NCBI RefSeq assembly: GCF_014642835.1
Contig: NZ_BMJA01000001.1
Coordinates: forward strand, 2,016,933-2,080,932
Reading direction: 5' to 3'
Length of the DNA: 64,000 nucleotides
DNA from: Dyella nitratireducens
GTDB lineage: Bacteria; Pseudomonadota; Gammaproteobacteria; Xanthomonadales; Rhodanobacteraceae
This document shows, one piece after another, positions 43,244 to 53,464 of this stretch. Positions within the stretch are counted from its first letter, which is position 1. Each line of letters starts with the position of its first letter. The notes below the pieces were generated by a model. The model saw only the letters and a list, made by a program, of their open reading frames with translations, did not search any database and was not told where the DNA came from. The translations under genes were made by a program, and so were the position numbers.

Positions 43244-45394
43244 ATGAAGCGACCTACTTCGGCCGGTAAGGTGGCCACGTTCGCGGGAGCGCTGCTCCTG
43301 CTGGTTACACTGCCATTATTCGCATCCTCCCCGGCAACCAGTGCATGGCTTGAAGCGGATGCACTGCTGGGCGATGGCTACCTGATCGGTCTGCTGGTGC
43401 TGTTGCTGCTGATCGCCACGGCGGGGTTCGTCTTTCTTTACCTGCGTTTCGTGGACGTGCGAAAAAAGATGCGCGTCAGCGAGCGCCTGCTGGAGGACAT
43501 CTTCCAGCACTCCAATGTGGCGATGAAGATCAAGGATATGGACGGCCGTATCCTGCGCATCAACGCGGAGGCGGTCAAGCTCATGGGGTTGTCTGCCAAG
43601 GAGCTGCTGGGCAAGACGGTCGACCTCGTCGCAACGCCGGAAACCGCCGAGCTGATACGCAAGCACGATCACGAAGTGCTGCGGGAACATGGCGTCACTG
43701 CCTACGAGGAACAGGTCAATTACCTCGGCGGCTCCCACACCCTGCTCACCAGGCGCTTTCCGGTCACCGACGAACACAACGCGGTGGCCGGCGTGGGCGT
43801 GGTCTCGATGGACATCACCGATCGCATCCTCATCGAGCAGGCGTTGCGGATCGCCAAGCTGGAAGCGGAGGCGGCCAACCGCGCCAAGTCGTTGTTCCTC
43901 GCCAATATGAGCCATGAGTTGCGCACGCCGCTCAACAGCATCATCGGCTTGAGCGAACTGACCTTTGAACAGGCCGAGGAACGCGAGGATCGCGAAACCG
44001 CGGAGATGATGCAGCGCGTCGTCAATGCCGGACGGCATCTGCTCTCGTTGATCAACGATATTCTGGATATCTCGCGCATCGAATCCGGACGCATCGAACT
44101 GCACACCGAAGTCGTCCATGTGCGGACGCTGCTCGAAAGCGTGATCAATTCCATGCAGCCACTGGCCAAGGCCAACGGCAACCGACTGCTGTTGGAAGTG
44201 GCGCCCGGTGTGGGGATGATGGGTGCTGACGTGACACGGCTGCGTCAGGTGATCCTCAACCTCATCGGCAACGCGATCAAGTTCACTCGCAACGGCGAAG
44301 TGAAGGTTATGGCTTCGCGTCACGCCGAGCAATTGCACATCACGGTGTCGGATACCGGCATCGGCATGACCCCCGATCAAATTCAGCGCATTTTCGAGCC
44401 ATTCGAGCAGGCCGACCGTTCCATTGCACGCCGCTTCGGTGGCTCTGGCTTGGGTCTTACCATCTCGCGGCAGTTGCTGGGTTTGATGGATGGCCGCATC
44501 GACGTCACCAGCGATATTCAATCCGGCAGTGTGTTTACCGTGACTTTGCCCGTCGGCGATATCGAGAGCCCCGAACCGCGCCCCCACGCCGCTGCCCATG
44601 ACACCGCTGCGGCGCGCGGACGCAACCCGATCGTGCTGGTCGTGGATGACGACGAAGATGCCTGCGAATTGGTCCGCAACGCCTTGGAGCGCGATGGCAT
44701 CAACGTGGTCAGTGCTTCATCCGGTGAGCAGGCGCTGGCCCTCACCCGCTCGCTGCGGCCGGCCGTCATGGTGCTGGACATTCTGCTCGGCGACATGACC
44801 GGATGGGACGTGCTCGCTGCCATACGTGCCGATCCCGAGCATGCCGAGTTGCCGGTGATTCTTTGTACTGTCACCGACCCGGATCAGCGTACCGGCGTGC
44901 TTGGCGTAGTGGAGCATCTCACCAAGCCGTTCGATCGCGAGCGGTTGAGCCATCTGGTGCAGCGTTTCGTGGGTGCTGCGAAAAGCGGCTCCCTGCTGGT
45001 CGTGGATGACGACGATTTCTATCGCGACTCGATCGCCAACGCGCTGCGCCAGGAAGGCCACCAGGTGGAAACGGCGCCCAATGGCCAGCATGCACTGGAC
45101 CTCATGCGCAACCGCCCGCCCGACCTGCTGCTGCTGGACATGATCATGCCCGGCATGGACGGCCTGGCGGTGATCGAGGCGATGCGCACCGATCCGATGC
45201 TGGCGCCCGTGCCCATCATGCTGGTGACGGCGGCAGACATTTCGCCGGAGGTATCCCGGAATTTGTATGAACGCGCCGTGCTGTTGGTGCGCAAGGGCGA
45301 GGCCAATCATGCCGATGTGGTCTATCACGTGCATCGCCTGCTGGATCGGTTGCAAATACCGACGAACCAGAACGAGGTGAGAGAAGCGCCATGA
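43244..45394 (+). CDS. Membrane hybrid histidine kinase: TM-PAS-HisKA-HATPase-REC-REC
   Basis: A 716-residue kinase. Two hydrophobic segments (11-28 and 46-68) precede a PAS domain (80-200). HisKA carries His224 (LANMSHELRTPLNSI), followed by HATPase (NLIGNAIKFTRNG, SDTGIGMTPDQ, RRFGGSGLGLTISRQL). Two C-terminal receivers have Asp512 (VLDILLGDMTG) and Asp632 (LLDMIMPGMDG). The second lacks a clear conserved Lys in its usual place (LLVRKGEA), so its geometry may differ. It overlaps the next REC gene by 4 nt. Confidence 0.9.
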   Translation: MKRPTSAGKVATFAGALLLLVTLPLFASSPATSAWLEADALLGDGYLIGLLVLLLLIATAGFVFLYLRFVDVRKKMRVSERLLEDIFQHSNVAMKIKDMDGRILRINAEAVKLMGLSAKELLGKTVDLVATPETAELIRKHDHEVLREHGVTAYEEQVNYLGGSHTLLTRRFPVTDEHNAVAGVGVVSMDITDRILIEQALRIAKLEAEAANRAKSLFLANMSHELRTPLNSIIGLSELTFEQAEEREDRETAEMMQRVVNAGRHLLSLINDILDISRIESGRIELHTEVVHVRTLLESVINSMQPLAKANGNRLLLEVAPGVGMMGADVTRLRQVILNLIGNAIKFTRNGEVKVMASRHAEQLHITVSDTGIGMTPDQIQRIFEPFEQADRSIARRFGGSGLGLTISRQLLGLMDGRIDVTSDIQSGSVFTVTLPVGDIESPEPRPHAAAHDTAAARGRNPIVLVVDDDEDACELVRNALERDGINVVSASSGEQALALTRSLRPAVMVLDILLGDMTGWDVLAAIRADPEHAELPVILCTVTDPDQRTGVLGVVEHLTKPFDRERLSHLVQRFVGAAKSGSLLVVDDDDFYRDSIANALRQEGHQVETAPNGQHALDLMRNRPPDLLLLDMIMPGMDGLAVIEAMRTDPMLAPVPIMLVTAADISPEVSRNLYERAVLLVRKGEANHADVVYHVHRLLDRLQIPTNQNEVREAP

Positions 45395-45786
45395 CCACCC
45401 TGCTCTACGTCGAGGATGATGAAGACAACGCCTTCATGCTGGGCCGTCGCCTGCTACGCCACGGCATCCAGATACGTCATGTCGAGGATGGTGAGAAGGC
45501 GCTCATCGCAGCAGTCTGGAAGCGTCCTGATGCGGTGCTGCTGGACATCAATCTGCCCGGCATCAACGGCGTGGAAGTCTTGCAAAAGCTGCGCGCCAAT
45601 GCACTCACCAACGACGTGCCGGTGATCGTGCTCTCCGCCCACGTGATGGAAGACGACATTCTGCGTGCCATGCAGGCGGGCGCCAATGCCTTCCTTCCCA
45701 AGCCGATCGATTTTCCGAAACTGCTTGACGCCCTGCAGCGCGTGATCAAGCACGACAACCCTAATCTGGAGGGCAGCGCATCGTGA
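45391..45786 (+). CDS. Stand-alone REC response regulator
   Basis: A 131-residue receiver with Asp52 (VLLDINLPGING), a DD pair in YVEDDEDN and Lys in FLPKPIDFP. It is the middle gene of a three-gene operon with 4-nt overlaps on both sides. It probably relays phosphate from the hybrid kinase, possibly in a branched phosphorelay with the two kinase receivers and the REC-EAL protein. Confidence 0.9.
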   Translation: MTTLLYVEDDEDNAFMLGRRLLRHGIQIRHVEDGEKALIAAVWKRPDAVLLDINLPGINGVEVLQKLRANALTNDVPVIVLSAHVMEDDILRAMQAGANAFLPKPIDFPKLLDALQRVIKHDNPNLEGSAS

Positions 45787-47459
45787 GCCAGGATGCTCGA
45801 ATACTCATTGTGGATGATGACGAAAACAGTCGATTCATGCTGCGCAAGCGGCTCAAGCAATTGGGCTTCCAGCACGTGGCCGAGGCGCGCGACGGCGAGA
45901 TAGGGCTGGCCGAGGCGCTGCGCCAGCCGCCCGACATCATGCTGTTGGACGTGATGATGCCCGGCTCCGATGGTGTGTCGGTGCTGCGCGCCATGCGAGC
46001 GGACGAGCAACTGCGCGATATCTCCGTGCTCATGATATCGGCGCACGACACCTTGGAGATGGCCGCGCAGTGCATCGAACTTGGTGCCGAGGATTACCTG
46101 GCCAAGCCCGTGCTGATGCCGCTGCTGCGCGCGCGTATCGCGGCCGTACTGGAACGCCGCCGCTTGCGCGCCGTCGAACACGCCTTCCTCTCGCATTTCG
46201 ATCCGCAAACCGATCTGCCGAACCGCGCCGCGCTACTGGAACGTACGGAACGCATGATGGCGTCCAACCGGCCCTTGGCGCTGGTGGCGGTGGCTTGTAA
46301 CAACCATGCCAACATCGCGCTCGGCACGGACGAGGCCCAGGCAGCAACCTTTCTGCGCCGGCTGGCTGCCCATGTGCAGGCGAAGTGGGAGCAAGTCGAC
46401 ACCGTCGCGCGCATCGCCGAAGACATGCTCGGCTGGTTGATTCCGGATGTGCAACCCGACCAGCAACTGATTCTGGAGGTGCAGGCGGTTCTCGGCATCA
46501 CGCCGCATGCATCGGCAGCGTCACCGGCACTCAGCTCGGTGCATGCACTTACCGCCAGCATCGCGGTATGGCCGGCCGAAGGGGCGCCTGTCGACGCGGC
46601 GGAATTGCTGCGGCTGGCCATGAACGAAGCGGCCCGCACCGATCCATTGGGCGACGAGCGCGTGATCTTGGCGGACCCGGCGCTTCGCACCAGCACTCGT
46701 ACCGCGCTGGCTATTCACCAGCAACTGGAAGAAGGGCTTGAACGCGATGAGCTGGAGCTTTACTTCCAGCCGATTTTTTCGGTCCAAAACGACCAGCATC
46801 CAGTCGGCGCCGAAGCCTTGCTGCGCTGGAATCATCCGGAACGCGGTGTGCTTGCCCCTGGCGAATTCCTGGAGGCGATCGAGCACACGCCGCTGATGAG
46901 CCGCATCGATGCCTGGGTGATGGAACGTGCCATTGATAGTCTGGTGGCGTGGAGCCAAGACCTGCCGCCCACGTTCCGTCTGCATGTGAACGTCACCGCG
47001 CGCAGCCTCGCGTCGGGTCGATTGATGCAGATTCTCACCATCAACCTGCCCGAGCCGGTGCGCAAACATTTGGCGGTCGAGCTGACGGAACGTTTAGTCG
47101 TCTCGGACATGCTTTCCTGCAGTGCCACCCTGCAGTCCTTGCGCACGCTTGGCATCCATGTGGCACTGGACGATTTCGGCACCGGTTTTTCCTCGCTGAG
47201 CCACGTCAGCTTGCTGCCGTGCGACACCATGAAGATCGACCGCAGTTTCGTCAGCGGGATCGACGCCGATGTGCAGACACGCCGCCTGCTCGAATCCATG
47301 ATCGGCATGGCTCGCTCACTCGGGCTGACGGTGATCGTGGAGGGCGTTGAGCATGATGGCGAGCTGGCTGTGCTGCGCAAACTCGGCTGCTCATTCGTAC
47401 AGGGCTACCTGCTTGGAAAGCCACAGCCCGAGCTGGATTTTTTGCAGCATTTGCATTGA
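45783..47459 (+). CDS. REC-GGDEF(degenerate)-EAL c-di-GMP phosphodiesterase
   Basis: A 558-residue response regulator. The REC domain has Asp56 (MLLDVMMPGSDG). The middle GGDEF-like domain (about 140-290) has RIAEDMLGWL where GGDEF belongs, so it cannot make c-di-GMP. The EAL domain is intact: GAEALLRW (Glu344), ELTERLV, DDFGTGFSSLSH (Asp463/464) and EGVEHDGEL. It therefore most likely hydrolyses c-di-GMP on phosphorylation by the upstream kinase. Confidence 0.92.
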   Translation: MSQDARILIVDDDENSRFMLRKRLKQLGFQHVAEARDGEIGLAEALRQPPDIMLLDVMMPGSDGVSVLRAMRADEQLRDISVLMISAHDTLEMAAQCIELGAEDYLAKPVLMPLLRARIAAVLERRRLRAVEHAFLSHFDPQTDLPNRAALLERTERMMASNRPLALVAVACNNHANIALGTDEAQAATFLRRLAAHVQAKWEQVDTVARIAEDMLGWLIPDVQPDQQLILEVQAVLGITPHASAASPALSSVHALTASIAVWPAEGAPVDAAELLRLAMNEAARTDPLGDERVILADPALRTSTRTALAIHQQLEEGLERDELELYFQPIFSVQNDQHPVGAEALLRWNHPERGVLAPGEFLEAIEHTPLMSRIDAWVMERAIDSLVAWSQDLPPTFRLHVNVTARSLASGRLMQILTINLPEPVRKHLAVELTERLVVSDMLSCSATLQSLRTLGIHVALDDFGTGFSSLSHVSLLPCDTMKIDRSFVSGIDADVQTRRLLESMIGMARSLGLTVIVEGVEHDGELAVLRKLGCSFVQGYLLGKPQPELDFLQHLH

Positions 47460-47494
47460 CGGCGCCCCTCCTGGCTAAAGACGCAGGAGGGTCA

Positions 47495-50437
47495 TCATTG
47501 TGCTTTTTCCTTTGCCGGCGTCCATTGCTCCAGGAACTCGGCAAGCCGTTGCGGCTTGCTCAGGTAAAAACCCTGCGCCCCGTCGCAGCCATGTTGATGC
47601 AGCCAATGGTATTGCGAAGCACGCTCGATACCCTCGGCAATCACACGAACGTTGAGGCTTTTACCAAGCGCAATGATGGCTTCGCAAATCGTTGCCGAGC
47701 GCGCATCCCAGTCGACGTTGCGGATGAATGCCTGGTCGATTTTCAATATATCGATCGGCAAATCGCGCAAGTAGGCAAGACTGGAAAACCCGGTGCCAAA
47801 ATCGTCGAGCGCGACGGCGAACCCGTCGGCCCTTAGTTGCTTCATGACGGCGACGGCTTTGTCCTTGTGCTCTATCAAGCTGCTTTCCGTCAATTCGATG
47901 TGGATGGCGCTGTCCGCAAGCGAGTACGCGTCACGAACCGCACGAAGGTTCTCGACCAGATCGCTGTGGTGTAACTCCGTGGGTGAAACGTTCACGCCGA
48001 TTGGCAAGCTGTCAAAACCCGCCTCCCGGATCTCGCGGCTCGCCTTCGCCACCTGATGGAAGACCCATCGCCCCAGGGGCACGATCAGGCCGGACTCCTC
48101 GCAGATCGGGATGAATGACGAAGGCAGAATGACCGTTCCATCTTCTTGCGGCCATCGGATCAATGCCTCCAGGCCGATCAGGCGCATATCCGGGTAATTC
48201 GTGATGGGCTGGTAGTACATTTCAAACTCGTGCCGTTTCACGGCGCGCCGCAGGCATGCCGCAAAATGCAATTTTTCCTTGGATTTTTGCGCCAGCGATG
48301 ACTCGAAATAATGGATAGGCTGCTCGCTTCCAAGATAGGCGTGCGCAGCGAGCGCAGCGCGTGCAAAAAGTGCATTGCTTTGGGCGCCATCCTGTGGATG
48401 GCTCGCCACGCCGATCACGATGTCGATCTGATGCTGAGTGTCCTCGTAGTACAGGGGTTCGGTAATCGCATTACTGACCGTTTCGAGTTTCGCGTTCGTC
48501 AATCGGCCCGATGCGGTCGCCAACGCGAAAGCTTCATGATTCACGGTAGCCAGAAATTCATTGTCGCCGACAAGTTCGGCGAGGCGCACCGCCACCGCCT
48601 GCAAGACGCCGGAGGCAACGTTGATGCCGAAGGTGTCGGAGATGGCATCCATGCCCAGCAACTGGATGTAGGCGATGTCGAAAGCGGATTTTTCCGCGAT
48701 CAGCGCATCCATCCAGGCCATCAAGGTGCGCTGGTTCGGCAGCCTGGTTATGAGATCATGCGAAGCGCGGTACGCAAGCTCGCGCTCATCGGCCAAATGC
48801 GCCGTAATGTCCTCCGCCAGGATCAGGCGTGCCGGGCGGCCATTGAAGACAATGTCGGCACTGTGGATACGCACATCGATGGTTTTTCCTTCCTTGGTTT
48901 TATGCAGCCAGATTTTGGGGGCTTGTCTTGCGTCGCGCGGTGACGTGACATCGGCTACGACGTTGACGCGATCCTCAGGCTCCCGGATGTCCAGAATGGT
49001 CATGCCCAGGAATTCGTCGCGGCTATACCCGTAGACCCGCACGGCCGTCGCGTTGACTTCCAGGAACCGCAGCGTGGACGCGTCGAATACCCAAAAAGGA
49101 AGCGGGTTATGTTCAAAGAGAGAACGGAAACGGTGCTCGCTTTCCGCTTGCTGCTGACGGGCTTGCCATTGTTCGGTGACGTCCACGACCGTGCCGGTCA
49201 TGCGCTTGGTGCCCGCTTCGTCGACGACGACTTGCCCACCCGCCGAAAGACGACGTATTGAGCCATCCAGTCGCTTGATATGAAATTCGGTATGTAGCCG
49301 TCCGTTGTTTACCCACGCACTCCTCACGTGCCTGACCAGCGGCAATCGATCCGGCGGGGCCACCAGTGCCAGGAATTCCTTGACGCTCGCCGTGGTCTTG
49401 CCAGGGGGCATGCCCAATATTTCATCTGCGTCATCACAGCAAAAGCATTGCGCATTTTCGCAAAGTGCCCAGATGGCCGTTCGTCCGATGCGTTGAGCGG
49501 TATGTAGATCCGACGTCTTCGCTTGCAGGCTCTGGATGTAGTAGCGCTGCATTTTTGCGTTTTGAGTGACAGTCCACAACAGATACATGAAAGCGGACAA
49601 GTAAAGAAAGTAGAAGCTGACAGCTTCCAACACTTGCCCGCGCCACGGGACGAGGGCCTTCTGGTACGTCATGCCTGCGTTCACCGTGAAGGGATATAGC
49701 TCGACTGCCACGGTAGCCCGCAATGGCATGGACCTGTGAATGCCGAACAGCTTTCGGATCCACCAAGGCTCCCGGGGTTCTTCCACCGCGACGGATGCAG
49801 CGGCGGGATTACCGCCCTCCACGATTTTCTGCCCATGTGCATCAACGACCTCGAAGAATATGTCGTCTGCATGGGGCGCGTTCGCGACGGTACGCTTCAG
49901 CGCGGCGACCTGGATATCTCCGACCACCCATTGCCCGCCTTCCAGCGGCACCGAGAGAGGTAGCGTCCACCCACGCGGCGTTTTCACTACGGTCGCAAAA
50001 CATACTTTTTTCGCGACCGTGGGTAGGTACATGTCACACGATGCCAAAACATCGCTTTCCGGGCCGGGAATGGTTGGCGATCCACCGGGGGTACCGGTCT
50101 TTGTGAAGGCAATACTCAGAAACTGAGGTTGCCGCCGAAGCGTCTGGGCAACGATATCTTTCAGCAACGCATCGCTCTGCTGCGGCACGGTGCGTTGGAG
50201 ACGGCCCGATTCTTCGGCGATGAACGTCATGGCGTTGACGCTGGAACGCAAGGGGCTACGCAGCATTTGCGCCACGTTGAGAGCCACTTCGTTGACCCGG
50301 TGGCCGCCCTCGTTCAGTTCTGAACGGAGATCCGACCTCAAGCCGTTCATCAGCACGGCGAGGAGCAATACGGCAGTCAAGCTGCCGAATACAAGAATGG
50401 TCGACTCAGAGGAGACCTTGGGAGAGCCGTTCATCAT
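47495..50437 (-). CDS. Membrane sensor PAS-PAS-GGDEF(degenerate)-EAL protein
   Basis: A 980-residue c-di-GMP protein. Two transmembrane helices (about 13-30 and 268-290) enclose a periplasmic sensor of about 230 residues with conserved Cys (ASCDMY, KKVCFA), like a redox-type sensor. Two PAS domains (about 310-430 and 440-560) follow. The GGDEF site reads LATVNHEAFALA, hence catalytically dead. EAL is intact: LEALIRW, IELTESSLI, DDFGTGFSSLAY, AEGIERASQ. It converges on the REC-EAL operon, so two phosphodiesterases sit tail to tail. Confidence 0.9.
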   Translation of the reverse strand: MMNGSPKVSSESTILVFGSLTAVLLLAVLMNGLRSDLRSELNEGGHRVNEVALNVAQMLRSPLRSSVNAMTFIAEESGRLQRTVPQQSDALLKDIVAQTLRRQPQFLSIAFTKTGTPGGSPTIPGPESDVLASCDMYLPTVAKKVCFATVVKTPRGWTLPLSVPLEGGQWVVGDIQVAALKRTVANAPHADDIFFEVVDAHGQKIVEGGNPAAASVAVEEPREPWWIRKLFGIHRSMPLRATVAVELYPFTVNAGMTYQKALVPWRGQVLEAVSFYFLYLSAFMYLLWTVTQNAKMQRYYIQSLQAKTSDLHTAQRIGRTAIWALCENAQCFCCDDADEILGMPPGKTTASVKEFLALVAPPDRLPLVRHVRSAWVNNGRLHTEFHIKRLDGSIRRLSAGGQVVVDEAGTKRMTGTVVDVTEQWQARQQQAESEHRFRSLFEHNPLPFWVFDASTLRFLEVNATAVRVYGYSRDEFLGMTILDIREPEDRVNVVADVTSPRDARQAPKIWLHKTKEGKTIDVRIHSADIVFNGRPARLILAEDITAHLADERELAYRASHDLITRLPNQRTLMAWMDALIAEKSAFDIAYIQLLGMDAISDTFGINVASGVLQAVAVRLAELVGDNEFLATVNHEAFALATASGRLTNAKLETVSNAITEPLYYEDTQHQIDIVIGVASHPQDGAQSNALFARAALAAHAYLGSEQPIHYFESSLAQKSKEKLHFAACLRRAVKRHEFEMYYQPITNYPDMRLIGLEALIRWPQEDGTVILPSSFIPICEESGLIVPLGRWVFHQVAKASREIREAGFDSLPIGVNVSPTELHHSDLVENLRAVRDAYSLADSAIHIELTESSLIEHKDKAVAVMKQLRADGFAVALDDFGTGFSSLAYLRDLPIDILKIDQAFIRNVDWDARSATICEAIIALGKSLNVRVIAEGIERASQYHWLHQHGCDGAQGFYLSKPQRLAEFLEQWTPAKEKAQ

Positions 50438-50692
50438 AGGTGTGACCCATGTAGCTTCCGGTGCCCAGTTGGAGTTATTAGTCGGATCAAATCAACGTCA
50501 TAAAGACATGCACAATTCGAGCCAAGCTGTGGAAACGTTGTGCCTTGAGTCTGGATAAATTTCGCGGCGCAACTCAGGCAAATACTGTGATGGCTCGCAC
50601 ATTACTAATATAAACGTGGCGCGGCGCATGCTTGCCTGCGGCTCTATGGTTGATGCGTTGTCAGAGCAAGTCACGCCTGAAGGCTCGTTACC

Positions 50693-52147
50693 CTACGGCG
50701 ATCCGAACCAGGCGGTCAGCGCATCAGCGAGACTCGACTGGCCCGGGTCTCCTGCCCAAGCCACATAACCATCGGGCCGAATCAACACAGCGGCGGGAGC
50801 AGGGACTACACCGATCACCGGGAGCTCCCACGAATCTGTGTATGTGGCGTCGACCAAGCGAATGCGATCGGCCCATGGATCGATACCGACGCTGCCCGGC
50901 TTGCCGAAGTTAAGCAAGATCGGCCGCGCATCGTGCAGCAAAGTGAAGACGCGCACTGTGCCGTCTACGGCAACCAGATCGAGGTCAGGCATGCGGCGTC
51001 CCAGCAGCGGGTGTCCCTCACCAATGTCGTAATGCACGTCCAGACCGGACATCATCCCAACCAATCGTTTGCGCGGTTCGTCCATGGCAAAGATCTCGGC
51101 AAAGATGTCGCCGAGCGCCTTGGTGCGATCGTCGGTGCGGTGAAGCGCGGTTTGCGCCATCGTGTTGTGCAGCACGCGAGCGGCGGCTGGGTGGCGTTCG
51201 GCATGGTAGGTATCCAGCAAGCTCTCCGGCGACATCCGCTTGATCACCTGAGCCAGCTTCCAGCCCAGGTTCACGGCATCTTGCACACCGAGGTTAAGAC
51301 CTTGCCCGCCCATCGGGGGATGTACGTGTGCGGCATCGCCAGCCAACAAGACCCGCCCCTTGCGGTAGTTCACCGCTTGGCGAGTCATATCGGTGAACCG
51401 GGAGATCCAGGTAGGGCTGTGGATTCCGAAATCGCTGCCGTATACGGCGATCAATGCTTCACGGATATCTTGCAGTGTCGGTTCGCAGGCTGGTCCCAGC
51501 TGCGGCTCGGTCAGCACCATGCGCGCACGCTGGCCATCTTCCAGCTTGCCAATCGCCTGCATACCGGCATCGTTATGGCGGATGCCCCATTCCGGCTCCC
51601 CGGTCATCTCGGCCTCGGCGATCAGCCAACTCATCGTCGGCTCCCACCCGGCGAACTCGATGCCGGCTATTTTGCGGATCAGGCTGCGTCCGCCATCGCA
51701 GCCGACGAGATATTGCGTACGCAACGAGCCGCCATCAGACAGCTCGACGTCAACGCCAGTGTCGTCCTGCGTAAAACCCGTCACTCCACGTTCGCGATAG
51801 ATGGGCACCGCCAACTCATCCACCCAGTCGGCAAGAATCCGTTCGATATGTTTTTGCCATAGCCCGAGCACATAGTTGTGCCGGGTGGGAAAGTCACTGA
51901 TATCCAACCGCGTGTGGAAGTGCACGATCGGATACGTTTGCCCCTGCGAGAGGAACCGCTCGGCAATGCCACGCTGATCGAGAACTTCGATGGTGCGCGA
52001 ATGCAGACCGCCTGCACGCGAACCGGCAACGTCCTGGTTGGCGCGCCGTTCGACAATGGCGACATCGATCTGCGCCAGGGCCAACTCACCTGCCAGCATG
52101 AGCCCCGTTGGACCACCTCCGGCGATGACTACTTGATGCTTGTTCAT
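50693..52147 (-). CDS. FAD-dependent aromatic monooxygenase (PheA/TfdB, Rox-like)
   Basis: A 484-residue class A flavoprotein monooxygenase. Motifs: GxGxxG (VVIAGGGPTGLMLAGE), the DG motif (LVGCDGGRSLIRK) and the GD motif (LLAGDAAHVHPPMGGQGLN). The C-terminal thioredoxin-like domain (LLNFGKPGS onward) is typical of the PheA/TfdB group. The overall order resembles rifampicin monooxygenase and polyketide hydroxylases. The start at 52147 (ATG behind GGGAG) is chosen over an upstream GTG. It is monocistronic; a 5-5-5 inverted repeat GTACG-N5-CGTAC (52223-52237) upstream may bind a repressor. Confidence 0.85.
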   Translation of the reverse strand: MNKHQVVIAGGGPTGLMLAGELALAQIDVAIVERRANQDVAGSRAGGLHSRTIEVLDQRGIAERFLSQGQTYPIVHFHTRLDISDFPTRHNYVLGLWQKHIERILADWVDELAVPIYRERGVTGFTQDDTGVDVELSDGGSLRTQYLVGCDGGRSLIRKIAGIEFAGWEPTMSWLIAEAEMTGEPEWGIRHNDAGMQAIGKLEDGQRARMVLTEPQLGPACEPTLQDIREALIAVYGSDFGIHSPTWISRFTDMTRQAVNYRKGRVLLAGDAAHVHPPMGGQGLNLGVQDAVNLGWKLAQVIKRMSPESLLDTYHAERHPAAARVLHNTMAQTALHRTDDRTKALGDIFAEIFAMDEPRKRLVGMMSGLDVHYDIGEGHPLLGRRMPDLDLVAVDGTVRVFTLLHDARPILLNFGKPGSVGIDPWADRIRLVDATYTDSWELPVIGVVPAPAAVLIRPDGYVAWAGDPGQSSLADALTAWFGSP

Positions 52148-52555
52148 CGCCACACTCCCGTCAGCTGTTGCATGCGAAAGGCTGGCCGTTGCATCGCAAA
52201 TGCCTTTGTGATTTGGACGTCTGTACGCAATCCGTACGTCGATAACAGCACACGCATGTTGCGACTCCCACTTTGGCCGGTTACGGCAACGGTGGGCGAT
52301 GCTGCAGTACTACCCGGGACTTACTGCAAGCCCCTGGGTGAGCTATATTCTGAAGTGGGACATGCCTCTCTCTTTTTTCCGCCGTGGATAAACAAGCTCT
52401 CCACGAAGCAGCATCAACGCGGCGTATCACCGCAACACAGATTGCAGAAGATGCCTTCAGCACCCAGCTGATGTAGATCGTTTTCGCGGACCATAGCTCA
52501 CGCAAGAGTGACGTCGATCAAACGTTGCTCGACGAAGTCCTCAGGGACCGGGGCA
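52148..52555. other. Gene-poor 408-nt stretch, possibly holding a decayed gene
   Basis: No intact gene. One plus-strand frame from about 52386 to past 52600 reads like protein (DKQALHEAASTRR, then SRKSDVDQTLLDEVLRDRG and DYLVARLVHLVSE) but is broken by two stops. I do not recognise it. An inverted repeat GTACG-N5-CGTAC is at 52223-52237, near the monooxygenase start. Confidence 0.35.
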
Positions 52556-53017
52556 TCAAATAGGACTATCTGGTCGCGAGACTTGTCCACCTCGTCTCAG
52601 AGGTCTGGTGCCTGTCTGCACTGCTTCAACCAGCGACGCCGTGCCATATGCAAGCACGCTACCCGAAGCTACAAATGCACCATATCGAATCGAAGCACCA
52701 AAGGTCAGCATCCAAGGCAAGGCAATTCCCGCGATTCCGGCCAAGCTCAAAATGCTGAGACCGAATTCAATCCAGGATGCTTTTCGACTCGTTATACGTA
52801 TCCTCTTAATGGCGCTCCAAAGTTGAAGCACTAGCGGCCAAAAGAAAAGCAACAAAACAACTGCCGAGAGTAGGCTCGGCCATTCGTAGGCATTGCTGGC
52901 CGATACCGTCACAGGCGGCGAGGTGTCGCCCAGCTTCTGAGAACATTGCGTCAATGGCAGAAAGAAGCTCACTGCGAGTAACAACGCGGAAACTCGCTTT
53001 AGCAGCTGCATCATCAT
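52556..53017 (-). CDS. Small integral membrane protein of unknown function
   Basis: A protein of about 153 residues with four hydrophobic segments (about 5-22, 45-68, 83-100, 107-125) and a polar C-terminal tail (TRPLRRGGQVSRPDSPI). The start at 53017 has AAAGGA upstream. The base composition is less GC-rich than in the core regions. No family is recognised, and the adjacent genes give no clear role. Confidence 0.6.
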   Translation of the reverse strand: MMMQLLKRVSALLLAVSFFLPLTQCSQKLGDTSPPVTVSASNAYEWPSLLSAVVLLLFFWPLVLQLWSAIKRIRITSRKASWIEFGLSILSLAGIAGIALPWMLTFGASIRYGAFVASGSVLAYGTASLVEAVQTGTRPLRRGGQVSRPDSPI

Positions 53018-53464
53018 CTCGTCCTTTAACAAAGGGTCCCGCGTTCACCATCGACCGGTTTGCACTTGCCGAGATAGTTAACTGCCAGACCGAAACCTTG
53101 TGACAGGGTTAGGTGGTCGCGACAAGTAGCGGTAACCACAACTGTTGGTGTCACCTTACCTTGTCGCGTCTATCAATCTATTGTTTTGAAAAGGAAAAAT
53201 TTTCAGAGAATGCTCTCGCTTGTCTGTCTGCGACAGGGTTACGTGGTTTTCTGCGCTCTGCGACTAGGACAGATACCCGCCAAGCTGGTCGTCCTGGCGC
53301 TACTCATCTGCGGAGCGCTCTCCGCCATGCCAGGGGTAGCGGCTAGTGCGCTCTAGCTCCCAGCAAATAACTCCCGCGCAACTGAGCGCGTAAAACAATG
53401 GTGCCATAAACTGTCACTATGGTGACCTAGGCTGAGTTTCCTCACTCAATAGAAGGAAACCGTC
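53018..53464. other. Gene-free 447-nt stretch of lower GC content
   Basis: I see no credible gene. GACAGGGTTA(G/C)GTGG occurs twice as a direct repeat (53102-53116 and 53232-53246). The segment near 53395-53450 probably holds the promoter of the NTF2-like gene, whose ribosome site is AAGGAAA. Confidence 0.4.

Noticed and set aside
53102..53246. Integron attC-like sites
   Set aside because: GTTAGGT fits the core consensus at one place, but the second repeat (GTTACGT) does not and no inverse core or integrase is visible.
53113..53346. Small open frame of 77 codons
   Set aside because: No ribosome site, no homology, and it starts in a region with direct repeats; probably chance.
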